From an uncultured Pseudomonadales bacterium (GTDB lineage: Bacteria > Pseudomonadota > Gammaproteobacteria > Pseudomonadales > Azotimanducaceae): a stretch of DNA of 64,000 nt. Under the pieces are notes generated by a model that saw only the letters and a list, made by a program, of their open reading frames with translations, made no database searches and had not been told where the DNA came from. The translations under genes were made by a program, and so were the position numbers. Below, piece after piece: positions 10,406 to 22,903 of the stretch (the stretch's first letter is position 1; each line of letters starts with the position of its first letter). The stretch is from the NCBI GenBank assembly GCA_958295875.1, contig OY282379.1, positions 372,001 through 436,000 of the forward strand. Direction: 5' to 3'.

Positions 10406-10864
10406 CTACTCGTATTGGGGCACGACGCGGGCGCGATGGATCTGCTCCATCGGCACCACCGACCGATCGCCCTCGACATCGAGGATGACCTCGCTTTCGC
10501 TCGCCTCGGCGAGGCGGCCAACGAACCGGCGACGGCCCTCCAGCGGGAACTTCAGCCGCACGTCCAATTCGGCGCCGATGAAGGAGGCGTATTGCTCCGC
10601 CTTGAAGAGCACACGGTCCAAGCCCGGCGAAGACACCTCCAAGGTGTAATCCGAGCGAATCGGCTCTTCCACTTCCAGCACGCCGCTCAGCTGCTGGCTC
10701 ACCCGCTCGCAGTCATCGATGGTCACGCCCTCCGGCGCGTCGATGTAGACGCGCAACGTCGAGCGCTGGCCAGCCGGGAAGTACTCCACTCCCCAGATTT
10801 CGCAACCGAGGCCCCGCACCGTGGGGGCGAGCAACTGTTCCAGGTCTTGCTCTCTCCTTGTCAT
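10406..10864 (-). CDS. rimP: Ribosome maturation factor RimP
   Basis: RimP assists 30S assembly. I take the ATG at 10864 (152 aa, MTRREQDLEQLLAPTVRGLGCE), which matches the family opening. The ORF stays open up to 11113, but that extension lies over the leader, including the terminator hairpin at 10910-10932. Family motifs LRVYIDAPEGVTIDDCERVS and LEVSSPGLDR are present. It is five bases upstream of nusA. Confidence 0.95.
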   Translation of the reverse strand: MTRREQDLEQLLAPTVRGLGCEIWGVEYFPAGQRSTLRVYIDAPEGVTIDDCERVSQQLSGVLEVEEPIRSDYTLEVSSPGLDRVLFKAEQYASFIGAELDVRLKFPLEGRRRFVGRLAEASESEVILDVEGDRSVVPMEQIHRARVVPQYE

Positions 10865-10909
10865 CGGCCGTTCCGCCAACCGCCGCTGCCGGCCACATCC
10901 GGCGCATAC

Positions 10910-10932
10910 AAAAAATGGGCGAACCGCCCATT
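10910..10932 (-). terminator. Intrinsic terminator/attenuator between tRNA-fMet and rimP
   Basis: On the minus strand an 8-bp perfect stem (AATGGGCG / CGCCCATT) with a 3-base loop is followed by TTTTTT (10915-10910). It lies about 200 bases after the tRNA and 46 bases before rimP. It can end the tRNA transcript, and read-through of it would control rimP-nusA-infB. In E. coli metY likewise heads this operon. Confidence 0.75.
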
Positions 10933-11128
10933 CCCATCGGCGCGCGCCGGCTCGCTCATCGCTGCCCCTAGGACAGCGCGGGCCGTCGCGCAAATGTCCG
11001 CCGGACTTCGCCACCGGCGCGTCCACCGTGACCGAACAGGCTCCGCGGGATGCGCTTAGCGCTTCGCGCCGCGGAACAACCCGTTTCCCCGCGTGGAGCG
11101 CGTCATGCGCCACACAAGGGGCTTCCGT

Positions 11129-11205
<77 letters not shown>

Positions 11206-11220
11206 CCGGTCAAGTGGGCG

Positions 11221-11248
11221 ATTATAGCCCGCCAATTCCGTTACGCAA
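11221..11248 (-). promoter_or_regulatory. Sigma-70 promoter of tRNA-fMet / rimP operon
   Basis: The minus strand has a perfect TATAAT (11226-11221) with TTGCGT (11248-11243) 16 bp upstream. The predicted start near 11214 lies about 9 bases before the mature tRNA 5' end. Confidence 0.7.
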
Positions 11249-11506
11249 TGCTTGCGCGGGTTGAAGCGCTCTGGCCCTGGGCCAGTTGAGGGACTGAGGC
11301 CGCACAGTTTGACATCATGTGGGGAAGGCATCTAAGCTCGATTTTGAGACGCAAGCCGTTTTTCGGCGGTTTGCCCTCCTTCCGAGGCCCACGCTCCGGC
11401 GTGGGCTTTCGCGTATCTGGGAGGCGTTCGTGCGCCTTGTTCCTGTCGCTGTGCTTGGCCGTTCGCACCTAGGCCACCGTACGGGCCAGCGCGGAAACAT
11501 GGGGTT
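11249..11506. other. Spacer between tRNA-Leu and tRNA-fMet, with one strong hairpin
   Basis: There is no gene. A perfect 8-bp stem with a TCCG loop lies at 11387-11406 (GCCCACGC / GCGTGGGC). On the plus strand it is followed by TTT. On the minus strand, where the tRNA-Leu transcript runs, no T-run follows, so it may act as a processing or stability hairpin. Confidence 0.5.
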
Positions 11507-11593
11507 TGGTGCCGAAGAGAGGACTCGAACCTCCACGGGCTTACGCCCACTACCCCCTCAAGGTAGCGTGTCTACCAATTTCACCACTTCGGC
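11507..11593 (-). tRNA. leuU: tRNA-Leu (GAG)
   Basis: This 87-base class II tRNA has the long variable arm (TGGGCGTAAGCCCGT), anticodon GAG in the loop CTTGAGG, a normal 7-bp acceptor stem (GCCGAAG / CTTCGGC) and an encoded CCA. It directly follows secG, the same place as leuU in E. coli. Confidence 0.95.
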
Positions 11594-11621
11594 GTGGTCG
11601 GTGCGGCGGCACATGGCGGCT

Positions 11622-11973
11622 TCAGCCGCCGGGCGTCGCCGGAACATCGGAATCTACTGGTTCCTCGTCCGCTGTCAACTCCGGCGCCGGCGCTGGCGCC
11701 TCGATGGGCGGCGGCACGAAGGGCAGACCAGCGCCGCGCATGTCGGCGGCGCGCTCGTTCGCCGCGTAAGCCAAGCCGAACGTGATGATGAAGAAGCCAA
11801 TGGCAAGCCATGTCGTCAGCTTCATCAGGAACGACCCGCCCGTGGCGCCGAACACGGTGTTCGACCCGCCCGAGCCGAATGCCGCGCCGATGTCCGCGCC
11901 CTTGCCCTGCTGCAGCAGGATGAGCGTGGCCAGCGCGATGGCGTCCGCCACCAACAGGATCAAGAGAATCGTC

Positions 11974-11987
<14 letters not shown>
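11622..11987 (-). CDS. secG: Protein translocase subunit SecG
   Basis: SecG is the small inner-membrane subunit of the SecYEG channel. I start at the ATG at 11987 (121 aa): MQTLETILLILLVADAIALATLILLQQGKGADIG, with two membrane spans separated by the conserved GGSNTVFGATGG loop, then a Pro/Ala/Glu-rich cytoplasmic tail. The first 14 bases overlap the end of tpiA, so translation is probably coupled. The longer ORF (from 12131) is tpiA sequence in another frame. Confidence 0.94.
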
Positions 11988-12719
<732 letters not shown>

Positions 12720-12723
<4 letters not shown>

Positions 12724-14069
12724 CCCTGCGCCGATGTCCGCACCACGTCGGCCAGCGCCTTGGCGTGGCCAGCGATTCGCTCTGCGTCTTCCCCTTCCAC
12801 CATCACGCGCACCACGGGCTCCGTGCCGGACGGCCGCAACAGCACCCGCCCGCGTCCATTCAGCTTCGCTTCGACGTCGCGCTTGGCCTTCGAGACCTCG
12901 CCGCACGCAATCGCCTGCTGCGGATTGGTGGCCGCCACGTTGACGACGGACTGCGGCGAGCGCTCCATGCCAACGCGCAGGTCGGCCAAGGTCTTGCCGG
13001 TCTCGACCATCGCCACCAACGCCTGCAGCGCAGCCACGATGCCGTCGCCGGTGGTAGTGAGTCGCGCGCACACGATGTGGCCAGACGGCTCGCCGCCCAA
13101 CGACCAATTGCGCGAACGCATGGCCTCCAAGACATGGCGGTCGCCCATGTCGGCGCGCGCGAAGGGCACGTCGATGGCCTTAAGGGCCCGCTCTAGGCCG
13201 AGGTTGCTCATGCTGGTGCCGACCACGCCGCCGTCCAAGCGGCCAGTTTTGGCGCCGTGGTTGGCGATGACGTACAGCAAGTCGTCGCCATCGACGATTT
13301 GGCCGTTTTGGTCTGCCATGATGACGCGGTCGCCATCGCCATCCAAGGCGATGCCGAGGTCCGCCCCTTGTGCCACCACTTCGGCGACCAGCTGGTCTGG
13401 ACAGGTCGAGCCGCAGCCGGCGTTGATGTTCACGCCGTTGGGCGACGCGCCGATGACGCTCACGTCGGCGCCGAGTTCGGAAAACACCCCCGGCGCCACG
13501 CGATACGCCGCCCCGTGGGCGCAGTCCACGACAATTTTCAAGCCACGTAAACGAAAGCGGCGATTGACGGTGCCCTTGCAGAACTCGATGTAGCGCCCGC
13601 GCGCATCGTCCAAGCGCTGCACCTTGCCGAGCTTGTTCGAGGGCACCGTCTTCATGTCCTGTTCGAGTTGCCGCTCGATGGCGCGTTCCTGCTCATCCCT
13701 GAGCTTCACGCCCTCGGCGCTGAAGAACTTGACGCCGTTGTATTCGTAGGCGTTGTGCGAGGCGCTGATGACGATGCCGACATCCGCCCGGAATGTGCGC
13801 GTGAGGTACGCCACCGCCGGCGTCGGGATGGGCGTCAGCAAGCCCACATTGACGCCGGCGGACACCAAGCCGGCTTCCAAGACGGATTCCAACATGTAGC
13901 CGGAGAGCCGCGTGTCCTTGCCGATGAGGGCCAAGCGCGAGCGCCCGTTGGCCAAGGTTTTGCCGACGGCCCAACCTAGGCGCAGGCAAAACTCCGCGGT
14001 GATCGGCTCTTCGCCCACCCGGCCGCGAATGCCGTCGGTGCCGAAGTGCTTGCGCGCATCATTGCCCAT
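12720..14069 (-). CDS. glmM: Phosphoglucosamine mutase
   Basis: GlmM converts glucosamine 6-phosphate to glucosamine 1-phosphate for UDP-GlcNAc synthesis. The 449-aa protein begins MGNDARKHFGTDGIRGRVG and has the phosphoserine loop GIVISASHNAYEYNG, the metal loop DGDGDRV and the C-terminal phosphate-binding RPSGTEPVVRV. The start at 14069 has a GGAGG site six bases upstream and overlaps the end of folP by 11 bases. The upstream alternative at 14090 adds seven atypical residues. Confidence 0.96.
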
Positions 14070-14934
14070 TCGGTTCCTCCAAGTTCGCACAGGTCTCGCC
14101 CATCGCCGCCACTAGCTGCAGCGCGTCCACCGTCTCCGGCACGTCATGCACGCGCAGCACCGCGGCGCCAGACAACGCCGCCAGCACCGCGGCGGCGACG
14201 CTGCCGGCCAAGCGCCCGGCCACTGTCCGGCCCGTCAGTTGGCCGATGAAGCGCTTTCGAGACACGCCCACCAGAATCGGCAAGCCAGCCGGCGAGAGCT
14301 CCCCAAGCGCCTTCAGCAACGCGACATTGTGCGCCGCCGTTTTGCCGAAGCCGATGCCAGGGTCCAGCAACAGCCGCTCGGCGGCGATGCCAGCGGCGCG
14401 ACACGCGGCCGCGCGGGCACCGAGAAAGGCGCGCACTTCGCACACCACGTTCTGGTAGCGCGGCGCCCGTTGCATGGTGCGCGGCTCGCCGCGCATGTGC
14501 ATCAGGCACACGCCCACGTTCGTGTCCGCCAATGCCGCCAGCATGCCCGGCACCTGGGCGGCGCGGACATCATTCACCAACGAGGCGCCGGCGGCGATGG
14601 CGGCGCGCGCCACTTGGGGCTTGCTGGTGTCGATGCTCAAAGGGGCACCGAGGCCACGCAGGCCCTCCAAGACCGGGACCACCCGGTCAATTTCCTGCGC
14701 GGCGCACACTGGCTCGGCGCCGGGGCGCGTGCTTTCGCCGCCAATGTCCACGATGGCGGCGCCGGCAGACAGCATCTCCGCCGCTGCATCCACCGCCGCC
14801 GCGGGGCTCGCGAAGCGGCCGCCATCCGAGAAGGAATCCGGCGTGACGTTGACAATGCCCATGACCGCCGGGCGCGACAAGTCCAGCGCATGAGCGCCGC
14901 AGCGCAGCACCGGGGCAGGCGAGTTGACGCGCAA
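14059..14934 (-). CDS. folP: Dihydropteroate synthase
   Basis: FolP joins p-aminobenzoate to the pterin diphosphate in folate synthesis and is the sulfonamide target. The 291-aa protein has the family signatures MGIVNVTPDSFSDGG and GAAIVDIGGESTRPGA, and DPGIGFGKTAAHN. It starts five bases after the ftsH stop and overlaps glmM, the standard ftsH-folP-glmM operon. Confidence 0.95.
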   Translation of the reverse strand: MRVNSPAPVLRCGAHALDLSRPAVMGIVNVTPDSFSDGGRFASPAAAVDAAAEMLSAGAAIVDIGGESTRPGAEPVCAAQEIDRVVPVLEGLRGLGAPLSIDTSKPQVARAAIAAGASLVNDVRAAQVPGMLAALADTNVGVCLMHMRGEPRTMQRAPRYQNVVCEVRAFLGARAAACRAAGIAAERLLLDPGIGFGKTAAHNVALLKALGELSPAGLPILVGVSRKRFIGQLTGRTVAGRLAGSVAAAVLAALSGAAVLRVHDVPETVDALQLVAAMGETCANLEEPNGQ

Positions 14935-14939
14935 ACCTT

Positions 14940-16859
14940 CTATGTCTCTTGCGCCGGGTCCCCAAGCGGCCCCGGCGACGCTTCATCCTCGCCGCCGGCG
15001 GGGGCTGCAGCGTCGCGGGCCGGCGGGCGCGCCACGCCGGCATCCACCTTGGGGGCGCGCGGCTTCGCGCCGGCCATGATGTCGTCGATTTGATCCGGCG
15101 TCAGTGTCTCGTACTCCATCAGCGCATCGGCCATGGTGTGTAGCTTGTCCTGATGCTCAACGAGGATGCCCCGCGCCGTGCCGAAACATTCATCGATGAT
15201 GCGGCGCACTTCCGCGTCGATGGCCTTGGCGGTGGCGCTGGAAATGGGTTTTGGCTTCATGCCGGCAGACATGCCGAGAAACACTTCGCCGTCGTCCTCG
15301 TCGTACATGATGGGCCCCAGCTCCCCGGAAAAGCCCCATTTCGTCACCATGTTGCGGGCTAGCTGCGTGGCGCGTTCGATGTCGTTGGCGGCGCCGGTGG
15401 TGACGCCATCCACGCCGTTGATCATCTCCTCGGCGACGCGCCCGCCGAACAGGCTGGTGATCTGGCTGAGCACGCCGCGACGGCTGACGCTGTAACGATC
15501 TTCCTCCGGCAGGAACATGGTCACGCCCAAGGCGCGACCACGCGGCACGATGGTGACCTTGTATAGCGTGTCATGCTCCGGCAGGGAGCGGCCGACGATG
15601 GCGTGGCCAGCCTCGTGGTAGGCGGTGTTGCGCCTCTCCTTGTCGGACATGACCATGGTCTTGCGCTCGGCGCCCATCATCACCTTGTCTTTGGCCTGCT
15701 CGAACTCGGCCATGGTGACCTTGCCCTTGCCGCCACGCGCCGCGAACAGCGCGGCTTCGTTGACGATGTTCTCCAAATCTGCCCCGGAAAAGCCGGGGGT
15801 GCCGCGCGCGATGATGTCCGGCTGCACGTCGTCCGACAACGGCACGCGACGCATGTGTACCTTGAGAATCTGTTCGCGCCCGCGAATGTCTGGCAGCGGC
15901 ACCACCACTTGCCGGTCGAACCGGCCGGGGCGCAGCAGCGCCTTGTCCAACACGTCTGGGCGGTTGGTGGACGCGATGACGATGATGCCGTCGTTCGCCT
16001 CGAAGCCGTCCATCTCGACCAAGAGCTGATTCAGCGTCTGCTCGCGCTCGTCGTGGCCGCCGCCCAAGCCGGCGCCCCGATGCCGGCCCACCGCGTCGAT
16101 CTCGTCGATGAAGATGATGCAGGGCGCTTGCTTCTTCGCCTGCTCGAACATGTCGCGCACGCGAGACGCGCCGACGCCGACGAACATCTCCACGAAGTCT
16201 GAGCCAGAGATGGAGAAGAACGGCGTCTTCGCTTCGCCGGCAATGGCGCGGGCCAGCAGCGTCTTGCCTGTGCCCGGCGAGCCGACCATCAACACGCCAC
16301 GCGGAATGCGCCCGCCCAAGCGCTGGAACTTAGCCGGGTCGCGCAGGAACTCCACCAGCTCCCACATGTCCTCCTTCGCCTCGTCCACGCCAGCCACGTC
16401 CGCGAAGGTGGTTTTGATCTGGTCTTCAGAGAGCAGCCGCGCCTTGCTCTTGGCGAACGCCATCGGGCCGCCACGCCCGGCACCGCCCTGCATCTGCCGC
16501 ATGAACAGCATGAAGACGGCGATGATGATGAGGATGGGGAAGCTGGCGACGAGCAGTTGCCACCAGATGCTCGGCTCCTCTTCCTCCTTGCCGGTGATTT
16601 GGACGCGATGGTTGTACAGATCGTCCGCGAGTTTCGGATCCGCCATCGGCGGGCGCACCACCATGAACTCGTCGCCGTTCTTGCGCGAGCCGAAGATGCG
16701 GGTGTTCTCCATGACCACCGCGTCCACGCGGTCTGCCCGCACATCCTCCAGAAACTCGGAGTAGCTGATCTCCTGCGGGTCTCTCTTGACGTTGAAGTTT
16801 TGGAAGACGGTGAGCAGCACGGCCGCGACGATCAGCCAGAGCAGCAGGTTCTTTCCCAT
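14940..16859 (-). CDS. ftsH: ATP-dependent zinc metalloprotease FtsH
   Basis: FtsH is the inner-membrane AAA protease that degrades membrane proteins and short-lived regulators. I start at the ATG giving [22 protein letters not shown] (639 aa), which mirrors E. coli FtsH; an in-frame TTG nine bases upstream would add three residues. It has two membrane segments around a periplasmic loop, Walker A GSPGTGKT, Walker B IIFIDEID, the second region of homology, and the zinc site HEAGH. The C-terminal tail is Ala/Pro/Glu-rich and variable. Confidence 0.97.
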   Translation of the reverse strand: MGKNLLLWLIVAAVLLTVFQNFNVKRDPQEISYSEFLEDVRADRVDAVVMENTRIFGSRKNGDEFMVVRPPMADPKLADDLYNHRVQITGKEEEEPSIWWQLLVASFPILIIIAVFMLFMRQMQGGAGRGGPMAFAKSKARLLSEDQIKTTFADVAGVDEAKEDMWELVEFLRDPAKFQRLGGRIPRGVLMVGSPGTGKTLLARAIAGEAKTPFFSISGSDFVEMFVGVGASRVRDMFEQAKKQAPCIIFIDEIDAVGRHRGAGLGGGHDEREQTLNQLLVEMDGFEANDGIIVIASTNRPDVLDKALLRPGRFDRQVVVPLPDIRGREQILKVHMRRVPLSDDVQPDIIARGTPGFSGADLENIVNEAALFAARGGKGKVTMAEFEQAKDKVMMGAERKTMVMSDKERRNTAYHEAGHAIVGRSLPEHDTLYKVTIVPRGRALGVTMFLPEEDRYSVSRRGVLSQITSLFGGRVAEEMINGVDGVTTGAANDIERATQLARNMVTKWGFSGELGPIMYDEDDGEVFLGMSAGMKPKPISSATAKAIDAEVRRIIDECFGTARGILVEHQDKLHTMADALMEYETLTPDQIDDIMAGAKPRAPKVDAGVARPPARDAAAPAGGEDEASPGPLGDPAQET

Positions 16860-16932
16860 GTCGTTCAAGAGATCACCATTTCACTTGGCGGCACGCCTCG
16901 CACCCCGCCCAGCCGCCGGCATTGCGTCGCCT

Positions 16933-17532
16933 TCATTTTACTCCAAGCGCGGCAACGGCGTAGACCTCCCGAGACGCTGCGCGCGAGGCCGGCGGCTTGG
17001 CGATGGCGACCCGCGCGAAGTCGCTCCGCAGGCGGGCGAGCACCGCGTCGAAGCCAGCGCCGTGGAACAGCTTCACCACCAACTGCCCGCCGGGCCGCAA
17101 CCAGCGCAGCGCCAACTCCGCGGCGCATTCCGCGAGCGCTTCGCTGCGCGCCTGATCGAGCGTCCGGTTACCGCTCATGTTGGGGGCCATGTCCGACAAT
17201 ACAAGGTCTGCCCCGCCATCAATGGCCGCCTCGATGCGAAGTTGCACGGCGGCTTCCTGCACGTCGCCCTGCACGAAGCAGGCGCCGCGTGGCAGCGCCG
17301 GCAACGCCACTAGGTCGCATGCCACCACGCGCCGACAGCGCTGCGCCAAGTACGCCGTCCACCCGCCGGGAGCGGCGCCGAGTTCCACAGCGCAACGCGA
17401 CGGCGCGGTGAGGCGAAAGCGCGCATCGAGCTGTTCGAGCTTGAAGTGGGCGCGGGAGGCGGTGCGCCCGACGAAAGGATCCCGGCGTTGGCGGGCCAGC
17501 CAAGCGGCGCTCGATTTGGAGCGTTTGGCCAT
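16933..17532 (-). CDS. rlmE: 23S rRNA 2'-O-ribose U2552 methyltransferase
   Basis: RlmE (RrmJ/FtsJ) methylates U2552 in the A-loop of 23S rRNA. The 199-aa protein has the SAM-binding VELGAAPGGWTAYLA, and the catalytic K-D-K pattern is visible in ASRAHFKL, LSDMAPNMSG and LVVKLFHG. It precedes ftsH as expected. The usual small gene yhbY between greA and rlmE is absent; only about 70 bases separate them. Confidence 0.94.
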   Translation of the reverse strand: MAKRSKSSAAWLARQRRDPFVGRTASRAHFKLEQLDARFRLTAPSRCAVELGAAPGGWTAYLAQRCRRVVACDLVALPALPRGACFVQGDVQEAAVQLRIEAAIDGGADLVLSDMAPNMSGNRTLDQARSEALAECAAELALRWLRPGGQLVVKLFHGAGFDAVLARLRSDFARVAIAKPPASRAASREVYAVAALGVK

Positions 17533-17601
17533 TGCGCCCCCCGCCCTTTGCCCCGTGTGGCACCGCCTCGGTGATGCGGCGTCATCGCCGCGCCGCGGCC
17601 G

Positions 17602-18071
17602 CTACAGGTGTTCCACCCGGTCGATGATGTAGCTCCGCTCGCCATTGGGCGTCGCCACGGACACTTCGTCCCCCTCCGCCTTGCTGATCAGGGCGCGGGC
17701 GAAGGGCGACATGATGGAGAGTTTCTTGCTCGCAATGTCGGATTCGTCCTCGCCGACGATCTGATAGCGCAGGGTGTCTTCGGAATCACAGTCTGACAAG
17801 GTGACGGTGGCGCCAAAAATCACCTTGCCGGTGGGCTTGAGCCGCGTCACGTCGATCACCTGGGCATCGGCGAGTTGCCCCTCAATGTGGCGGATGCGCG
17901 CCTCGATGAAGCCTTGGCGCTCCTTGGCGGCGTGGTACTCGGCGTTCTCGCGCAGGTCTCCATGCGCCCGCGCCTCGGCAATTTCCTTCACGATGGCCGG
18001 CCGCGCCACGCTCTTGAGCTCCGTGAGCTCGGCCCGCAAAGCCTGTTCGCCAGCCACGGTCATCGGTGCGC

Positions 18072-18075
<4 letters not shown>
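17602..18075 (-). CDS. greA: Transcription elongation factor GreA
   Basis: GreA enters the secondary channel of stalled RNA polymerase and stimulates transcript cleavage. The 157-aa product beginning [17 protein letters not shown] has the coiled-coil tip with the acidic pair ([18 protein letters not shown]) and the C-terminal FKBP-like domain. The start overlaps the carB stop as ATGA, so it is translated with carB. The in-frame extension to 18207 is carB sequence. Confidence 0.96.
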
Positions 18076-21311
<3,236 letters not shown>

Positions 21312-21340
21312 CGGCGTTCTCAGGCGTTCTTCGGGGCTGC

Positions 21341-22531
21341 TTAGCTGGGCGCTTGATCGGCCAGCTCCCGCGCTGGCGCGCCAAGCGCATCGAGCGGCTC
21401 ACGCCGCTGCGCCATGGACGCCACGAACCGATCAAAGAGGTACGCGCAGTCCTGCGGCCCCGGGCTCGCTTCCGGATGGCCTTGGAAGCCGAAGGCGGGT
21501 CGGTCCGTCCGGCGGGCGCCTTGCAGCGAGCCGTCGAACAACGACACATGCGTTGCGACCAGGTTGCTCGGCAAACTCTCCGCATCCACCGCGAAGCCGT
21601 GGTTCTGGCTGGTGATGATGACTTGGCCCGTGGCCAAATCGCGCACTGGGTGGTTCGCGCCGTGATGGCCGTGGGGCATCTTCACGGTGCCGGCGCCGCT
21701 CGCCAAGGCCAACAGTTGATGGCCTAGGCAGATGCCAAACGTGGGCACGCCGGCGGCGACGATTTCGCGTATGGCGGCGATGGCGTAATCGCAAGGTTCA
21801 GGATCGCCGGGGCCGTTGGAGAGGAAAACGCCATCCGGCTTGAGCGCCAGCGCCTGCGCGGCTGGGGTTTCCGCCGGCAGCACGGTGACGGCGCAGCCGC
21901 GGTCTGCCAGCAAGCGCAGGATGTTGCGCTTCACCCCATAGTCGTAAGCAACGACGTGATGCCGCGCCGGGGGCGGCGCCCGGTAGCCACCGCCTTCCCG
22001 CCAAGATCCTTCACCCCACGCCTGGCGCTCCTTGCAGCTGACCACCCGCGCTAGATCCATGCCGGCAAGCCCCGGGAACTCCCGCGCGCGCCGCACCGCT
22101 TCCTCTGCATTCGCAGCCGCCGCGCCCGCCGCGACGCAGCCGCCGAGGGCGCCCTTTTCGCGGATGCGGCGGGTGAGCGCGCGCGTGTCCACATCCGCGA
22201 TGGCCACCACTTCGCGTTCGCGCAGAAACTCCGGCAGAGAAGCCGTCGCGCGCCAACTGCTGACGCGCAGCGGCAGGTCGCGAATCACCAACGCCTCCGC
22301 CCACACCGCGTTGGACTCCACATCCTCCGGGTTGGCGCCGGTGTTACCGATGTGCGGATAGGTGAGGGTGACGATTTGGCGGGCATAAGAAGGGTCTGTG
22401 AGGATTTCTTGGTAGCCTGTCATGGCGGTGTTGAACACGACCTCGCCAACGGCCACGCCCTCCGCGCCAATGGACTCGCCGCGGAACACGCTGCCGTCCT
22501 CAAGCGCCAGAATCGCGGCCAAGCCGTCCAC
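21341..22531 (-). CDS. carA: Carbamoyl-phosphate synthase small subunit
   Basis: CarA is the glutamine amidotransferase subunit that channels ammonia to CarB. The 396-aa protein has the N-terminal small-subunit domain ([25 protein letters not shown]) and a class I amidotransferase domain with the nucleophile in [13 protein letters not shown], and the His-Glu pair near [12 protein letters not shown]. The start is GTG, with only a G-rich site upstream. A terminator-like hairpin and an Arg-rich leader peptide lie directly in front. Confidence 0.96.
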   Translation of the reverse strand: MDGLAAILALEDGSVFRGESIGAEGVAVGEVVFNTAMTGYQEILTDPSYARQIVTLTYPHIGNTGANPEDVESNAVWAEALVIRDLPLRVSSWRATASLPEFLREREVVAIADVDTRALTRRIREKGALGGCVAAGAAAANAEEAVRRAREFPGLAGMDLARVVSCKERQAWGEGSWREGGGYRAPPPARHHVVAYDYGVKRNILRLLADRGCAVTVLPAETPAAQALALKPDGVFLSNGPGDPEPCDYAIAAIREIVAAGVPTFGICLGHQLLALASGAGTVKMPHGHHGANHPVRDLATGQVIITSQNHGFAVDAESLPSNLVATHVSLFDGSLQGARRTDRPAFGFQGHPEASPGPQDCAYLFDRFVASMAQRREPLDALGAPARELADQAPS

Positions 22532-22543
22532 CCCGCAACACGC

Positions 22544-22578
22544 AAAGAAAAGCCGTCGGCCCCCAAGGCACGACGGCT
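22544..22578 (-). terminator. Attenuator-type terminator in the carAB leader
   Basis: On the minus strand AGCCGTCG (22578-22571) pairs perfectly with CGACGGCT (22558-22551) across a 12-base loop and is followed by TTTTCTTT. The U-tract ends about 13 bases before carA. The first base pairs of the stem overlap the stop codon of the leader peptide, so ribosome position could decide whether the hairpin forms. Confidence 0.8.
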
Positions 22579-22633
22579 AGATGGTGATTCTATGGAAGCG
22601 AGCGGCTAGGCGGCAAGGGGTGAACCGGTTCAT
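22577..22633 (-). CDS. Arg-rich carAB leader peptide (18 aa)
   Basis: The reading frame MNRFTPCRLAARFHRITI has four Arg codons in 18 (CGG, CGC, CGC, AGA) and stops with a TAG inside the 5' arm of the terminator stem. No strong ribosome-binding site precedes the ATG. As I recall, Pseudomonas carAB is controlled by attenuation through a leader peptide of about this size, rich in Arg and pyrimidine-sensitive codons, so the placement supports a real regulatory peptide sensing arginine supply. It is too short to be certain from one genome. Confidence 0.65.
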   Translation of the reverse strand: MNRFTPCRLAARFHRITI

Positions 22634-22903
22634 GACATCTGGCACCGGTGTCTGGCTTGACCGGCAAGGCCAGTCAGCAGCGCCGGCGTCAGTGCGCAAC
22701 GCAAGACTCTAGGCTTCAGGCTTTCGGCAGCCGGCCCCGTAAGGTGCTGAACATGCGCTCCGAGCGCCCCGGGCTTCCGGCGAGCAGGCCGGGATCGTCT
22801 CGACGCCGAGCTGCGGCATGGCCCCGCCCGAACTGCGTGGGGCACCGCAACGGCGAAACGTTCGTTCAGATGTCTTGGTTGCCCGACCGGCAATGCTCTG
22901 CCT
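22634..22903. other. Upstream region of carAB
   Basis: This 270-bp stretch between the TonB-receptor stop and the carAB leader must contain the carAB promoter and any arginine or pyrimidine operator. I see no promoter good enough to name (a TAGAGT lies near 22710 without a fitting -35) and no other gene. Confidence 0.4.
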
